A stretch of DNA of 64,000 nucleotides from Bacillus sp. NTK034 (GTDB lineage: Bacteria; Bacillota; Bacilli; Bacillales; Cytobacillaceae), in NCBI RefSeq assembly GCF_017303275.1, contig NZ_JAFKOJ010000003.1, positions 248,001-312,000 of the forward strand. The letters run 5' to 3'. The notes below the pieces were generated by a model. The model was given only the letters and a program-made list of their open reading frames with translations, was not told where the DNA came from and searched no databases. The position numbers were made by a program, and so were the translations under genes. Positions within the stretch are counted from its first letter, which is position 1; each line of letters begins with the position of its first letter. Below, piece after piece: positions 8,212 to 16,104 of this stretch.

Positions 8212-9315
8212 GTGAGCAGAAATTACATGAAGGTGATTCCGTACCGAGAAATATGTGCAGCCAAAGACTTTAAAGAATTTAAATTAGGAATATTACCGCA
8301 GAATACTCTATATCATTTAAGAAATCCAGAAAGAACTCAAATCGTTCCACCCTTGCTGCCTTTTCCAGGTATAAACTTGCCAAATGAATGTGTAACACAG
8401 GATTTTTATGTTGCAAGTCTTAGAAATACTTTATGCATAAGGAATCAGACAATTATCCATAACAGAAAATTTATTCTTCCTGATAGCTTCAGACATTACC
8501 AGTTTAACTCCTCAACAAACCATCTGACCTATAATCAACGATTAAATCGATTCTCACTAAAGGTAAATATAGAAAATACGAAATATCAAAAAGGTGATTG
8601 TATTTTTTTAAGCGGAGAGAAAAGCGGCTTCGGGCATTTTTTATTAGAGGTTATCTCAAGACTATGGATTACAAAGTATATTGATGTTAAAAAGGTAAAA
8701 TTCATTATGAATCCAGAAGATCGAACCAGCTGGAAGCTCGATTTGCTTAAACCCTTCGGAATTAGCACGAGGCAAATTGTATATCTGGACAATCCCATCG
8801 TATGTGAAAGACTTCATATACCAGTTCAATCCTTTTGTCTACGAAAATACACCTCATCATTTGCCTATAAAACATGGAAAAGAATCGGTGACTACTATGA
8901 CAGGGGGACAGGGGCTGAAAAGATTTATGTCTCCAGGTCAAAATTGAAAAATCAGCGGAGAGGTTTACTGAATGAGAAAGCTGTTGAAAGGATTTTTTCT
9001 TTAAACGGCTATAAAATTATTCACCCTCAGGAACTAAAAATATCAGAGCAAATTAATTTATTCCGCAATGCAAAGGTTATAGCAGGCACTTCAGGTTCAG
9101 GGATGTATAACAGTGTCTTTCAGCAAAATCATCCCAAAGTTCTTATCCTTACTTCTAATACATTTTTTAAAATGAGTGATGTATTAGTGAATACATCCAC
9201 GGGAGGCAAGCTGCATTATTTTGTCGGTCAAACAACTGAACTAAATGTTCCTGGCATTAAAGCAAGCTGGATATTGAACACAGAGCATCTGAACCAATTT
9301 TTAAAAGTATTTTAA
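8212..9315 (+). CDS. Glycosyltransferase family 61
   Basis: 367 residues from GTG 8212, chosen for GGAGGGTG at 8200-8206; the frame is open further upstream but without a ribosome site. The C-terminal half has the GT61 (DUF563) signature: KIYVSRSKLKNQRRG, then II-P-E in KIIHPQELKIS, and AGTSGSGMYNSVF in the donor site. GEKSGFGHFLLE near residue 145 is the family's GHfl motif. GT61 enzymes transfer pentoses or GlcNAc-like sugars. It is followed closely by a sulfotransferase (41 bp), probably in one operon. Confidence 0.85.
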   Translation: MSRNYMKVIPYREICAAKDFKEFKLGILPQNTLYHLRNPERTQIVPPLLPFPGINLPNECVTQDFYVASLRNTLCIRNQTIIHNRKFILPDSFRHYQFNSSTNHLTYNQRLNRFSLKVNIENTKYQKGDCIFLSGEKSGFGHFLLEVISRLWITKYIDVKKVKFIMNPEDRTSWKLDLLKPFGISTRQIVYLDNPIVCERLHIPVQSFCLRKYTSSFAYKTWKRIGDYYDRGTGAEKIYVSRSKLKNQRRGLLNEKAVERIFSLNGYKIIHPQELKISEQINLFRNAKVIAGTSGSGMYNSVFQQNHPKVLILTSNTFFKMSDVLVNTSTGGKLHYFVGQTTELNVPGIKASWILNTEHLNQFLKVF

Positions 9316-9356
9316 CAAATGCTTAATGAATAATAATGAATTACGGGGGATGAAAA

Positions 9357-10040
9357 GTGATAATATTTATCCACATACCAAAAACAGCTGGTACCTCCAT
9401 GAGGAAAATAATAGAAAAACAGTATGGTATTTATCAAATCCGTTCCTTTTATGCTGGACATGAGGACGCTTATAATAAGCTAAAGGGAACACCTAACTCA
9501 AGACTCTCTTCTGTAAAGTGGATACAGGGCCATTTTCAATTTGGTCTGCATGAAGCTTTATCGCAGCCTGTTCAGTATCTCACAATGCTCCGCCATCCTG
9601 TAGACCGTGTCATTTCCTTTTATTACTTTCTAAGGGAAAGCCCTCGGCACCCTTTAAATAAAAAAGCTATGTCTTTAACTTTAAAGGAGTTTATTTTGTG
9701 TGAGGATAGAAATATACAAAATCAAATTCATAACTTACAAACAAAAATGATTTCCGGGGATGGTACTGCATCAATAGAAAAAGCTAAAAAAAATATCGAA
9801 GAACACTTTTTGATGGTTGGAATAACGGAGCGTTTTAATGAGTCCCTGGCAATTATGAGAAATAAGCTTGGATGGAATGCCCCTTATAATAATAAGCACA
9901 ATGTAACTAAAAGACGTCCGAAAATGGAACAGGTTCCAGCGGAAATCAGAAAGCTGATCGAGCAGAAAAATGAAATTGACTTTCAGTTGTATGAGTACGG
10001 GAAAGGGTTATTACAGAAAGAAATAAATTCTTTGAAATGA
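9357..10040 (+). CDS. Sulfotransferase family 2 protein
   Basis: 227 residues, GTG start behind GGGGGATG. The 5'-phosphosulfate loop is at the very N-terminus, IHIPKTAGTSMRKII, and the 3'-phosphate motif is LTMLRHPVDRVISFYY near residue 80, as in heparan/chondroitin-type Sulfotransfer_2 enzymes. GHFQFGLHE near residue 60 also matches the family. It probably sulfates sugar hydroxyls using PAPS. It lies directly after a GT61 gene and within 7 kb of another sulfotransferase of a different subfamily, so a sulfated glycan is inferred. Confidence 0.8.
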   Translation: MIIFIHIPKTAGTSMRKIIEKQYGIYQIRSFYAGHEDAYNKLKGTPNSRLSSVKWIQGHFQFGLHEALSQPVQYLTMLRHPVDRVISFYYFLRESPRHPLNKKAMSLTLKEFILCEDRNIQNQIHNLQTKMISGDGTASIEKAKKNIEEHFLMVGITERFNESLAIMRNKLGWNAPYNNKHNVTKRRPKMEQVPAEIRKLIEQKNEIDFQLYEYGKGLLQKEINSLK

Positions 10041-10073
10041 TAAATGGAAGCATAGCTCCTAACCGAAAAAATG

Positions 10074-10127
10074 AAAAGGCTAACTCGAATGATCGATGTA
10101 ATCGAACCTTTGAGTTAGCCTTTTTTG
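10074..10127 (+). terminator. Terminator after the sulfotransferase gene
   Basis: AAGGCTAACTC at 10076 pairs with GAGTTAGCCTT at 10112, with a small inner hairpin (GATCGATGTAATCG), followed by a T-run. Confidence 0.85.
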
Positions 10128-10311
10128 CACGGCTTAAAAAGCAAATAAATTTAATCCATACTGAAGGGCTTGCATCAATTGGCATTAATTGATTCTTGGA
10201 TAATTTACCTATTCTTCCTGAATACATATATGTTAGATACAAGTTTTTTTATCCGGATAGCCATCCAGGCAAAGTGCTTCTTTAAATAATTTATTGGTTC
10301 TGCATCATTAC

Positions 10312-10338
10312 ACGTTTTTAGCTGAAGGGCATAAACTA
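10312..10338 (+). promoter_or_regulatory. Sigma-K type promoter (exact consensus)
   Basis: AC at 10312-10313, 16 nt, CATAAACTA at 10330-10338: an exact match to AC-N16-CATANNNTA. The predicted start is about 33 nt before the coiled-coil gene. Between 10128 and 10311 nothing else was recognised. Confidence 0.6.
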
Positions 10339-10377
10339 GGAGATAAAGGAATGGGTATCTGCCTAAAGGAGAGGAAT

Positions 10378-13236
10378 ATGATGCTAAGAAGGAGCAGAGT
10401 TGAAAGACTGACTTATGTTCAGCTGCAGCAGAAAGTAATACATCTTGAATCGGAGCTTTCTTATTTTCGCGCTAACCATGATGGAGTTGTTCAAAATTAT
10501 ATTGAGCAATTAAAGCAGATGAAATATGATAATGATTTTCTGAAAAGGGATATGCAGAGACTTACTGAAGAAAATGAAAGGCTCATGCAAAGTGAACTCA
10601 ATCCAAAATTGTTTTCCAAATGGGATAGAGAGAAAACGGCAAAACATTTAGAAGAGAAAAATCAGCTGGAAAAAGAAATAAATAGCTTAAGAGAGGAAAT
10701 TTCAAACCTCAATCACGACCTAAAAGATCAGGATCAGCAATTTGAAGAACTCCAAACATTGCTTGAAGCTAAAACGGCAGCTTTAAAGGAAGCAGAAGTG
10801 GAAAAGGAACATAATCATCAGGAGCTCAAAACAGCTATGGAAAGTGTTAATGAGCTGAAAATGGTGTTAAGTGAGCATGAAAAAAGCGCAGATGAATCAA
10901 AAGCAAAAGAAAATCAATTGGCATCGCAGTTAAGGAAGGCAATAGATGAGAAAATGCAATTATTACAAAATTTCCAGTCAGTCGAAAAAGATTACCAATC
11001 ATTAAATAACGTTCTGGCTGAAAAGACTTCTGAACTGGAACAGCTGCAGGAGGAACATAATCAGCTACTCGAAGAAAATATCACAGCTGAACAGAAGAAC
11101 CAGCAATTAGAGAATCTAATGGCTGAGAAAACTTCAAAGCTTGAAAAATTGCAGGAGGAATATAATCGTTTACTGGAAGATAACAAGACTGCTGAACAGA
11201 AATATCAAAAATTGGAAAACCAATTGACTGAAAAAGCTTTTAAGCTTGAACACCTGCAGGAGGAACATAATCATTTACAGCAGCATATTCAGACTTCTGA
11301 ACAGAACCATCAGGAACTGGAGAAGGAACTCGCGGATAAAACATCTAAGCTGCAGCAATTGCAGGAGGAACATAATCATTTACAGGAGCATAATCAAAAG
11401 TTAGAAAAGGATTTTGCTGATAAAACATTAGAATTGGAAAAATTACACAAGGAAAGAAATGATAATAAGACAATAATTGAATGCCTGCAAAATGAATTGC
11501 AGCCGGCTGGCCAGAAGCTGAAAGAAGCAGAACAAAAAATCAGCATACTTACAGCGAAAGCAAGTGAATTGGAAACAGAAAATCTAAGTTATTGCAGTGA
11601 ATTAACAAAGGCAACCGAAAGAATGCTCCAGGCTGAGGAAAATGCTAAATCTCTGGAGGAAAATTTTAAAAAGATATCAGAGGAAGCATCAGCGAAAATC
11701 AAAGAAAACGAAAAAATGGGCCAAGAATTACGGGTTTTAATCCAAAATCAGGAACAATTAAGTCAGAAAAACGTATCTTATCTACAAAAGATAACCCAAT
11801 TGGAGTCTGAAAAAAATAATTCAGCAGAGTCAGTCAGTCATCTTAAGGCAGAAATGGAAGCTTTAAAGACAGAACTAAAACAAAAAGAGAAAGAAAAAAT
11901 GGAAGTGCTTAACCGTCTGGAAAGCCGTGAGATTGAAATGGGCAAGCTAAAAGATGAGAATAACAGTTTTGAAGAAGAAAAAATCGGTCTTCTTGAAAAG
12001 CTTGCAAAACTGGAGGAAGAAAATGCTGCTTTCAATGAAAATTTTTCAGTCCTTTCTTCTCATCGGAAGTCAGACGAAAAACGCATGGATTTAATCACGG
12101 CAAATTTAAACCAGGTATTTACAGAAATGAAACAATTAGTACGGATGACATCCTCATTAAAACACCAATTGGAATCAAAGAATATAGAGCTTAATCAAAT
12201 TAAAAAGGAGAAGGGTGTGCTTATGGAGGAGCTAGTAAAAATAAAGGATGACTATGAGAAGTCAGAAGCAAGAAAGGATGAGTTGGAGAATCAGATAGAG
12301 ATAATGAGAACTGAGCTTCACAAAGCTCAAAATTCACTCACACGTCTGGAACAATTTGAATCTGAGAAACTCAGACTTAAAGAAGATCTTGAAACAAAAA
12401 TAGAGGAGTTCAATTCATTAACTGATCACTATAAACGAGAAAAAGATTCTTACCTTCAGGTCCTGGAGCATGTTCAGGATCAGGTAAATGTATATAAAGA
12501 AAAATCTGACCAATTTGATGCAGAGAAAGGCTCCTGGTCAAAACAAATTGACGAGTTAAAAGGTGAGCTCAAGAGAACGAAAGCAACGGTTGAAAAAATG
12601 GAAGAGCTTGAAAAGATGAATGCTCAGCTGGCTTCAGAATTACAGGCGAAGGACATTGAAATTTATAAAGTAAAAAAAGAAAGTGAACGTGCTTTGCACC
12701 AGCAATTAGATCAGTTCAAAGCAGATATGAAACAGTATCAGGATAAAATCTCACAATATGAAAAGGACAGGGAGATTTGGGAAAAACAAATGAAACAAAT
12801 GAAAGCCCAATTTACTGCCTTGGAATCCAACCTTGAGGAAAAGGAGAACTTTATTAAACAATATATCAAGCAGCCCCTATCTCCATACACAGCCGGACTT
12901 CAAAATCCTTCCGAGCAAAGTTCACCCGATAAGGAACAGCCAGTTCAAAGCCAGCCTCAGGAAAGTCAGTACCAGGCAGGACAGCAGCAAAGCCAGCAAT
13001 CCGCCAGCTGGTTCCAAAGAATGCTTTCTCAGCAGCAAGGAGGGAGCGCACGCCCCCAAAACTTTCAGGGGCAATATCACCCCAGTCAAGGGCAATACCA
13101 TCCCAGTCAAGGGCAATACCAGCCGCTCCCGAAACAAACAAACACAGCAGCAATGGACTTTTTCACATTGCGCAGCAAAACGACACAGCCAGCGCAATCA
13201 GGGAATAACTATGGGAACCAATGGAAAGAAGATTAG
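10378..13236 (+). CDS. Giant coiled-coil protein with Gln/Pro-rich tail
   Basis: 952 residues from ATG 10378 (AAAGGAG at 10365). Residues about 10-830 are an almost unbroken Glu/Lys/Leu/Gln heptad pattern predicted to form a long coiled coil; no ATPase or membrane domain is visible, so it is not an SMC. Residues 216-348 hold repeats of exactly 35 residues (five heptads) built on LQEEHN. The last ~120 residues are Gln/Ser/Pro-rich with three 7-residue GQYHPSQ-type units near the end. An exact sigma-K-type promoter suggests mother-cell expression late in sporulation, so a filamentous scaffold of the coat or exosporium is plausible. Its end overlaps the JAMM protease gene by 26 bp. Not matched to a named protein. 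Confidence 0.75.
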   Translation: MMLRRSRVERLTYVQLQQKVIHLESELSYFRANHDGVVQNYIEQLKQMKYDNDFLKRDMQRLTEENERLMQSELNPKLFSKWDREKTAKHLEEKNQLEKEINSLREEISNLNHDLKDQDQQFEELQTLLEAKTAALKEAEVEKEHNHQELKTAMESVNELKMVLSEHEKSADESKAKENQLASQLRKAIDEKMQLLQNFQSVEKDYQSLNNVLAEKTSELEQLQEEHNQLLEENITAEQKNQQLENLMAEKTSKLEKLQEEYNRLLEDNKTAEQKYQKLENQLTEKAFKLEHLQEEHNHLQQHIQTSEQNHQELEKELADKTSKLQQLQEEHNHLQEHNQKLEKDFADKTLELEKLHKERNDNKTIIECLQNELQPAGQKLKEAEQKISILTAKASELETENLSYCSELTKATERMLQAEENAKSLEENFKKISEEASAKIKENEKMGQELRVLIQNQEQLSQKNVSYLQKITQLESEKNNSAESVSHLKAEMEALKTELKQKEKEKMEVLNRLESREIEMGKLKDENNSFEEEKIGLLEKLAKLEEENAAFNENFSVLSSHRKSDEKRMDLITANLNQVFTEMKQLVRMTSSLKHQLESKNIELNQIKKEKGVLMEELVKIKDDYEKSEARKDELENQIEIMRTELHKAQNSLTRLEQFESEKLRLKEDLETKIEEFNSLTDHYKREKDSYLQVLEHVQDQVNVYKEKSDQFDAEKGSWSKQIDELKGELKRTKATVEKMEELEKMNAQLASELQAKDIEIYKVKKESERALHQQLDQFKADMKQYQDKISQYEKDREIWEKQMKQMKAQFTALESNLEEKENFIKQYIKQPLSPYTAGLQNPSEQSSPDKEQPVQSQPQESQYQAGQQQSQQSASWFQRMLSQQQGGSARPQNFQGQYHPSQGQYHPSQGQYQPLPKQTNTAAMDFFTLRSKTTQPAQSGNNYGNQWKED
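11023..11421 (+). repeat. Tandem 105-bp (35-residue) coding repeats
   Basis: Three full 105-bp units start at 11023, 11128 and 11233; a shortened fourth (about 84 bp) starts at 11338. Each encodes K-[TA]-x-x-L-x-x-LQEE-[HY]-N and ends LE-x-x-x-x-[ED]. Unit length is a multiple of seven residues, so the heptad phase is kept. Confidence 0.75.
13069..13131 (+). repeat. Three 21-bp coding repeats (GQYHPSQ)
   Basis: Units start at 13069, 13090 and 13111; the first two encode GQYHPSQ and the third diverges to GQYQPLP. They form the end of the low-complexity tail of the coiled-coil protein. Confidence 0.8.
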
Positions 13237-13657
13237 CGAAAATCATTTAAATAAATTTGATATAGTAATTAAGAAAAAAATTTATGAAGAGATGATAAGC
13301 TATTGCAGGAGCAATTTGCCGTATGAAGCTTGCGGGCTTCTTTCAGGAGCAAAGGGCCAATGTACTACTTTATGGAAAATAAAAAATGAATATCAAAACA
13401 GGAATCGGTTTATGATGTCTGCTGAATCCATCAAGGCAGCCGTTCAGGAAATGGAACAATTGAGTGAGGGGCTATCTGGAATTTTCCATTCGCACCCTAC
13501 TTCACCAGCCGTTCCATCTACACATGATATGAATAATAATTCCTATCCTGAGTTGCCTTATTTTATTGTTTCCTTTTATAAAGGAAAAACAGAAGTTAAA
13601 GGCTATAAAGTAGTAGAAAAAAGGTACCATCCACTAAGTCTTAAAATTATTGATTAG
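13211..13657 (+). CDS. JAMM/MPN+ (M67 family) metallopeptidase
   Basis: 148 residues from ATG 13211; the frame extends upstream inside the previous gene, but that part is antisense-like low complexity. The zinc site is the full JAMM motif HSHPTSPAVPSTHD (near residue 92), with the catalytic Glu expected upstream in the first strand (LPYEACGLL). Bacterial stand-alone M67 proteins cleave isopeptide or C-terminal peptide bonds, for example in sulfur-carrier processing. Here the start lies inside the end of the coiled-coil gene (26-bp overlap), so translation is probably coupled; processing or crosslink editing of a spore protein is inferred only. Confidence 0.8.
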   Translation: MGTNGKKISENHLNKFDIVIKKKIYEEMISYCRSNLPYEACGLLSGAKGQCTTLWKIKNEYQNRNRFMMSAESIKAAVQEMEQLSEGLSGIFHSHPTSPAVPSTHDMNNNSYPELPYFIVSFYKGKTEVKGYKVVEKRYHPLSLKIID

Positions 13658-13664
13658 TCCACTA

Positions 13665-13702
13665 AACCCGGCGTACCGATTAGGCGCCGGTTATTCTTTT
13701 TT
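13665..13702 (+). terminator. Terminator after the JAMM gene
   Basis: CCGGCG (13668) pairs with CGCCGG (13685) across an 11-nt loop, followed by TTATTCTTTTTT. Confidence 0.85.
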
Positions 13703-14000
13703 AACTATTTTACTCTTGTGACATTAAATATTATTCGATTGTATATAGCAACAAAACAATCAGAGCGGATAAGTACTAGATCACTTCTGCTAATATTACC
13801 AAAGATTATCTATGATGTTTTATCAATTGCGAGCAAGGGGCAGGATATTTTCCCCAGCAGAAACTGCAGCAGTAATATGTATACAATGCCTGAAGCAGCA
13901 ATTTCCCTTCATCACCATACAAGCGGGGAAAAAAGGCCACAAATTCACCTGTCCTGATATGCTATTACTCTGTACCGTTAAATTGGGTATTAGCCTGAAC
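13703..14000. other. Intergenic stretch without recognised gene
   Basis: About 300 bp between the terminator and the next promoter. Short open frames exist but have no ribosome site and unconvincing composition. Nothing supported. Confidence 0.6.
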
Positions 14001-14028
14001 ACGTTGCAGCTAAAAGTCTCATAATATA
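14001..14028 (+). promoter_or_regulatory. Sigma-K type promoter
   Basis: AC at 14001-14002, 17 nt, CATAATATA at 14020-14028, an exact -10 match to CATANNNTA. About 38 nt before the start of the 59-residue protein. Confidence 0.5.
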
Positions 14029-14065
14029 TATTGTGGTGGATTTATTTGTGGTAGGAGGAGTTCAT

Positions 14066-14245
14066 TTGAATAAAAAAAGGGAGTTGCCAAAGAGATATCA
14101 AACAGGTAATCCACAAAAAAAAGATGAAAATAAAATTTACATGGGAAATTCGATAAAGGGAGCGGGCTACAAGAAAAAAAGAACTGGAAATGGAGACTGC
14201 GGCTGCGGCTCCAACGTAAAGAAATTACGCGCTAAAAAGGCATAA
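14066..14245 (+). CDS. Small basic protein with CGCG motif, putative spore protein
   Basis: 59 residues from TTG 14066, chosen for GGAGGA at 14054; the frame is open slightly upstream. Strongly basic (many Lys/Arg), with a short cysteine cluster GDCGCGS near the C-terminus followed by KKLRAKK. No signal or membrane segment. A sigma-K-type promoter lies upstream, so it is probably a small coat-associated protein. Not matched to a named family. Confidence 0.65.
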   Translation: MNKKRELPKRYQTGNPQKKDENKIYMGNSIKGAGYKKKRTGNGDCGCGSNVKKLRAKKA

Positions 14246-14296
14246 GAATATTTATTATCTATAAATATCCAGAGTTTTTTAAGTCTACCATTTTAA

Positions 14297-14335
14297 AAAA
14301 GGGGGGCAAATAGTAATGCTCCCCTTTACATTTTA
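14297..14335. terminator. Bidirectional terminator
   Basis: GGGG(G)GCA and TGCTCCCC arms at 14301-14324 with flanking A- and T-rich runs, placed between convergent genes. Confidence 0.6.
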
Positions 14336-14397
14336 ATCTATTAACCAACATTTAATTTATCAATTTATAAAATCTGCCTCTCCTATAATTAAGAACA

Positions 14398-14658
14398 TTA
14401 TAGTTCTATCTCCAATTCGTCCTTATAGCAGCAAAATTTAAATTTCTTCCCTTTGCCACAGGGGCATGGATCATATAATTTATCCTTCATTTTCGTTCTT
14501 AATGCTTTTTTCAGCTGGGATATATCTACATAGGGTTTCAGTTTGATTACCGATTGGATACCATAATCCTGGCAAATTTTTGTAACCTGGGCTGCTTGGA
14601 GCTCAGTAACGACAGAACAATAAATAAGCTTTTCTTTTCGAAGGTTTGTGTTTGACAA
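14398..14658 (-). CDS. SEC-C motif protein
   Basis: 86 residues. The C-terminus carries the SEC-C zinc-binding motif PCPCGKGKKFKFCC, as at the end of SecA and in many small proteins. The N-terminal part has a small alpha/beta pattern (IYCSVVTELQAAQ, then YGIQSVIKLKPYV). I chose TTG 14658, which has GGAGGGAG in front, rather than the upstream TTG inside that ribosome site. Function unknown; the SEC-C tail may bind ribosome or SecB-like partners. It ends convergent with the 59-residue gene. Confidence 0.7.
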   Translation of the reverse strand: MSNTNLRKEKLIYCSVVTELQAAQVTKICQDYGIQSVIKLKPYVDISQLKKALRTKMKDKLYDPCPCGKGKKFKFCCYKDELEIEL

Positions 14659-14830
14659 ATGTAATTCTCCCTCCAATCTTAAAAGTTAGTTTATCATACG
14701 CATTTTTGCTGAATTCGGAACGTTAATTGATTTAAAAAATGGGGTATCTGCAATATTCACTTAAGACAGATTGATTGCGTCTTATGTAATGAATGTCCAA
14801 AAAAATGTTCCAGCTTATTATAAATGTCCA

Positions 14831-14867
14831 TGCCATCCTTGTCTTTTATACATATATAAATAGTAGG
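14831..14867 (+). promoter_or_regulatory. Putative sporulation promoter shared with the gene at 17252
   Basis: CCAT, then CATATATAA at 14851, then TAGTAGGTCAA. The same spacing and similar bases occur at 17157-17194 upstream of the paralogous gene. It resembles sigma-K -10 elements but lacks the AC at -35. Confidence 0.4.
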
Positions 14868-14945
14868 TCAAAAGAAAGAAGTTACTCAATTATGTTATTT
14901 TGTACTCTTTCTGCTTTGATTTAAAAAATATAAGGAGTGAAATGT

Positions 14946-15749
14946 ATGAAGAAAAATATGGGGTGCGGCAATAAAGGTCATAGCGGAGCCTGCGACATCT
15001 CGAAAGCCAAGACAGTAGATTGTTTTAACAGATCTTTTGCCCCTATTGCGGACATTCAAAAGGTTCCTGTTTATGACATTCCTGTCGTTCTGGCAGAGGT
15101 GGAGCTCCAGGCGGATGTCGAAGCCGATATTAAGCTTCCAACAGCTGCCAGGGAAATTAAATGGATTCGCAAGAATGTATCCCTCACACAGTGTAAAGCA
15201 ATCCCATCAGTTCAAAATCCAGGGTATGTTAAGTTATTCATTACTGGTGTTGTGCATAAAAATATTCAATATGTAGAAGAATGCAGCGGGTACATTACGG
15301 ACTTTAGTACCGACATTTCTTTTAGCTGTAATCAGCAAGTTCAGGTATTTAATCATCCGATTGAATTTTTAAGCAGAAAATCATCAGTGGATGAAAGAAG
15401 ATTCCTTGATAAAACGGGACATGGTGCTGACCATTCTATGGGTGGTTCAAGAACATTCGAATTTTATAATGAACCGATTGACTGTAAATTAATTTTCTCA
15501 GAAGTTAATGAGCTCGATCTTTTTAAGGAGTTCAACCGGTTTGGCCAGTTCGATAAGATTACTGAAAAAATGGAAATAACACTATTCTTTAAATTATTGC
15601 AAACCCAGCAATTTAATCCGAGGTTCGTACAGCCGCCGAAAAAGGGACCTTGCAATTTGCCTTGGCCAGCTCAAAAAAATGCACAGACACCAGCAACTGC
15701 CCGTGAAAAATTTGTAGAAAAGATTCAAGGTATGTATCGCATAAGATAA
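14946..15749 (+). CDS. SPOCS-like (CsxC-related) spore surface protein
   Basis: 267 residues, ATG behind AAGGAG at 14932. A Cys/Gly-rich start (MGCGNKGHSG) is followed by a SPOCS-type beta domain: VPVYDIPVVLAEVELQ, EIKWIRKNV, LTQCKAIP and VHKNIQYVEEC. These strand motifs are shared with the proteins at 16105, 17252 and 20192. The C-terminal third, with RFGQFDKITEKMEI and LLQTQQF, is shared mainly with 17252. Related proteins in Bacillus and Clostridium are coat/exosporium components. Self-assembly through the SPOCS domain is inferred. Upstream sequence resembles the promoter of 17252. Confidence 0.7.
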   Translation: MKKNMGCGNKGHSGACDISKAKTVDCFNRSFAPIADIQKVPVYDIPVVLAEVELQADVEADIKLPTAAREIKWIRKNVSLTQCKAIPSVQNPGYVKLFITGVVHKNIQYVEECSGYITDFSTDISFSCNQQVQVFNHPIEFLSRKSSVDERRFLDKTGHGADHSMGGSRTFEFYNEPIDCKLIFSEVNELDLFKEFNRFGQFDKITEKMEITLFFKLLQTQQFNPRFVQPPKKGPCNLPWPAQKNAQTPATAREKFVEKIQGMYRIR

Positions 15750-15824
15750 AGCGGTTATTATCTTCTCATCCTATCCAGTGATGAAAGCTGGAAAACTGTA
15801 TCACCCATTTATATGCAGATTGTT

Positions 15825-15855
15825 CATTCTGAGTCTGTATCCCGGACTCAGAATG
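15825..15855 (+). terminator. Perfect 11-bp inverted repeat
   Basis: CATTCTGAGTC (15825-15835) and GACTCAGAATG (15845-15855) with a 9-nt loop, about 75 bp after the SPOCS gene. The following T content is low, so termination is only possible. Confidence 0.45.
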
Positions 15856-15963
15856 ATTTAGTTGGAATAGCAAAGCAGAGTTGGAGTGAGTAAAATACAT
15901 AAACAGTTTAGATAAATGCAGTCGACTGTATTTTTGATTTAACTCTGAATATATTAAAATCGT

Positions 15964-15994
15964 TTTTTTTTGACCCGTTAACGGGTTTTTTTTA
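15964..15994 (+). terminator. Terminator
   Basis: Palindrome ACCCGTTAACGGGT (15973-15986) followed by a run of T; preceded by another T-run. Confidence 0.7.
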
Positions 15995-16019
15995 TGAATT
16001 CGATAACTTGGTGAAATAA

Positions 16020-16071
16020 TAATGCATTATCTTTAGCAATTTCGTTCTGAAATTGCCAAGATAATGCATTA
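16020..16071. terminator. Long stem-loop after a SPOCS gene
   Basis: TAATGCATTATCTT at 16020 and AAGATAATGCATTA ending 16071 pair, with inner arms AGCAATTTC/GAAATTG. The stem is about 22 bp. It lies 33 bp past the stop of the minus-strand gene at 16105. The T-run on that strand is poor. Confidence 0.5.
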
Positions 16072-16104
16072 GTCTAACCGTTTTAATTTTTAGAGAAAGG
16101 TAGA

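Noticed and set aside
12833..13210. N-terminal extension of the JAMM protein
   Set aside because: The frame is open, but it reads the Gln-rich tail of the coiled-coil gene out of frame and lacks a start signal.
13718..14024. Short open frames in the gap after the JAMM gene
   Set aside because: No ribosome site and poor coding pattern; overlaps a probable promoter.
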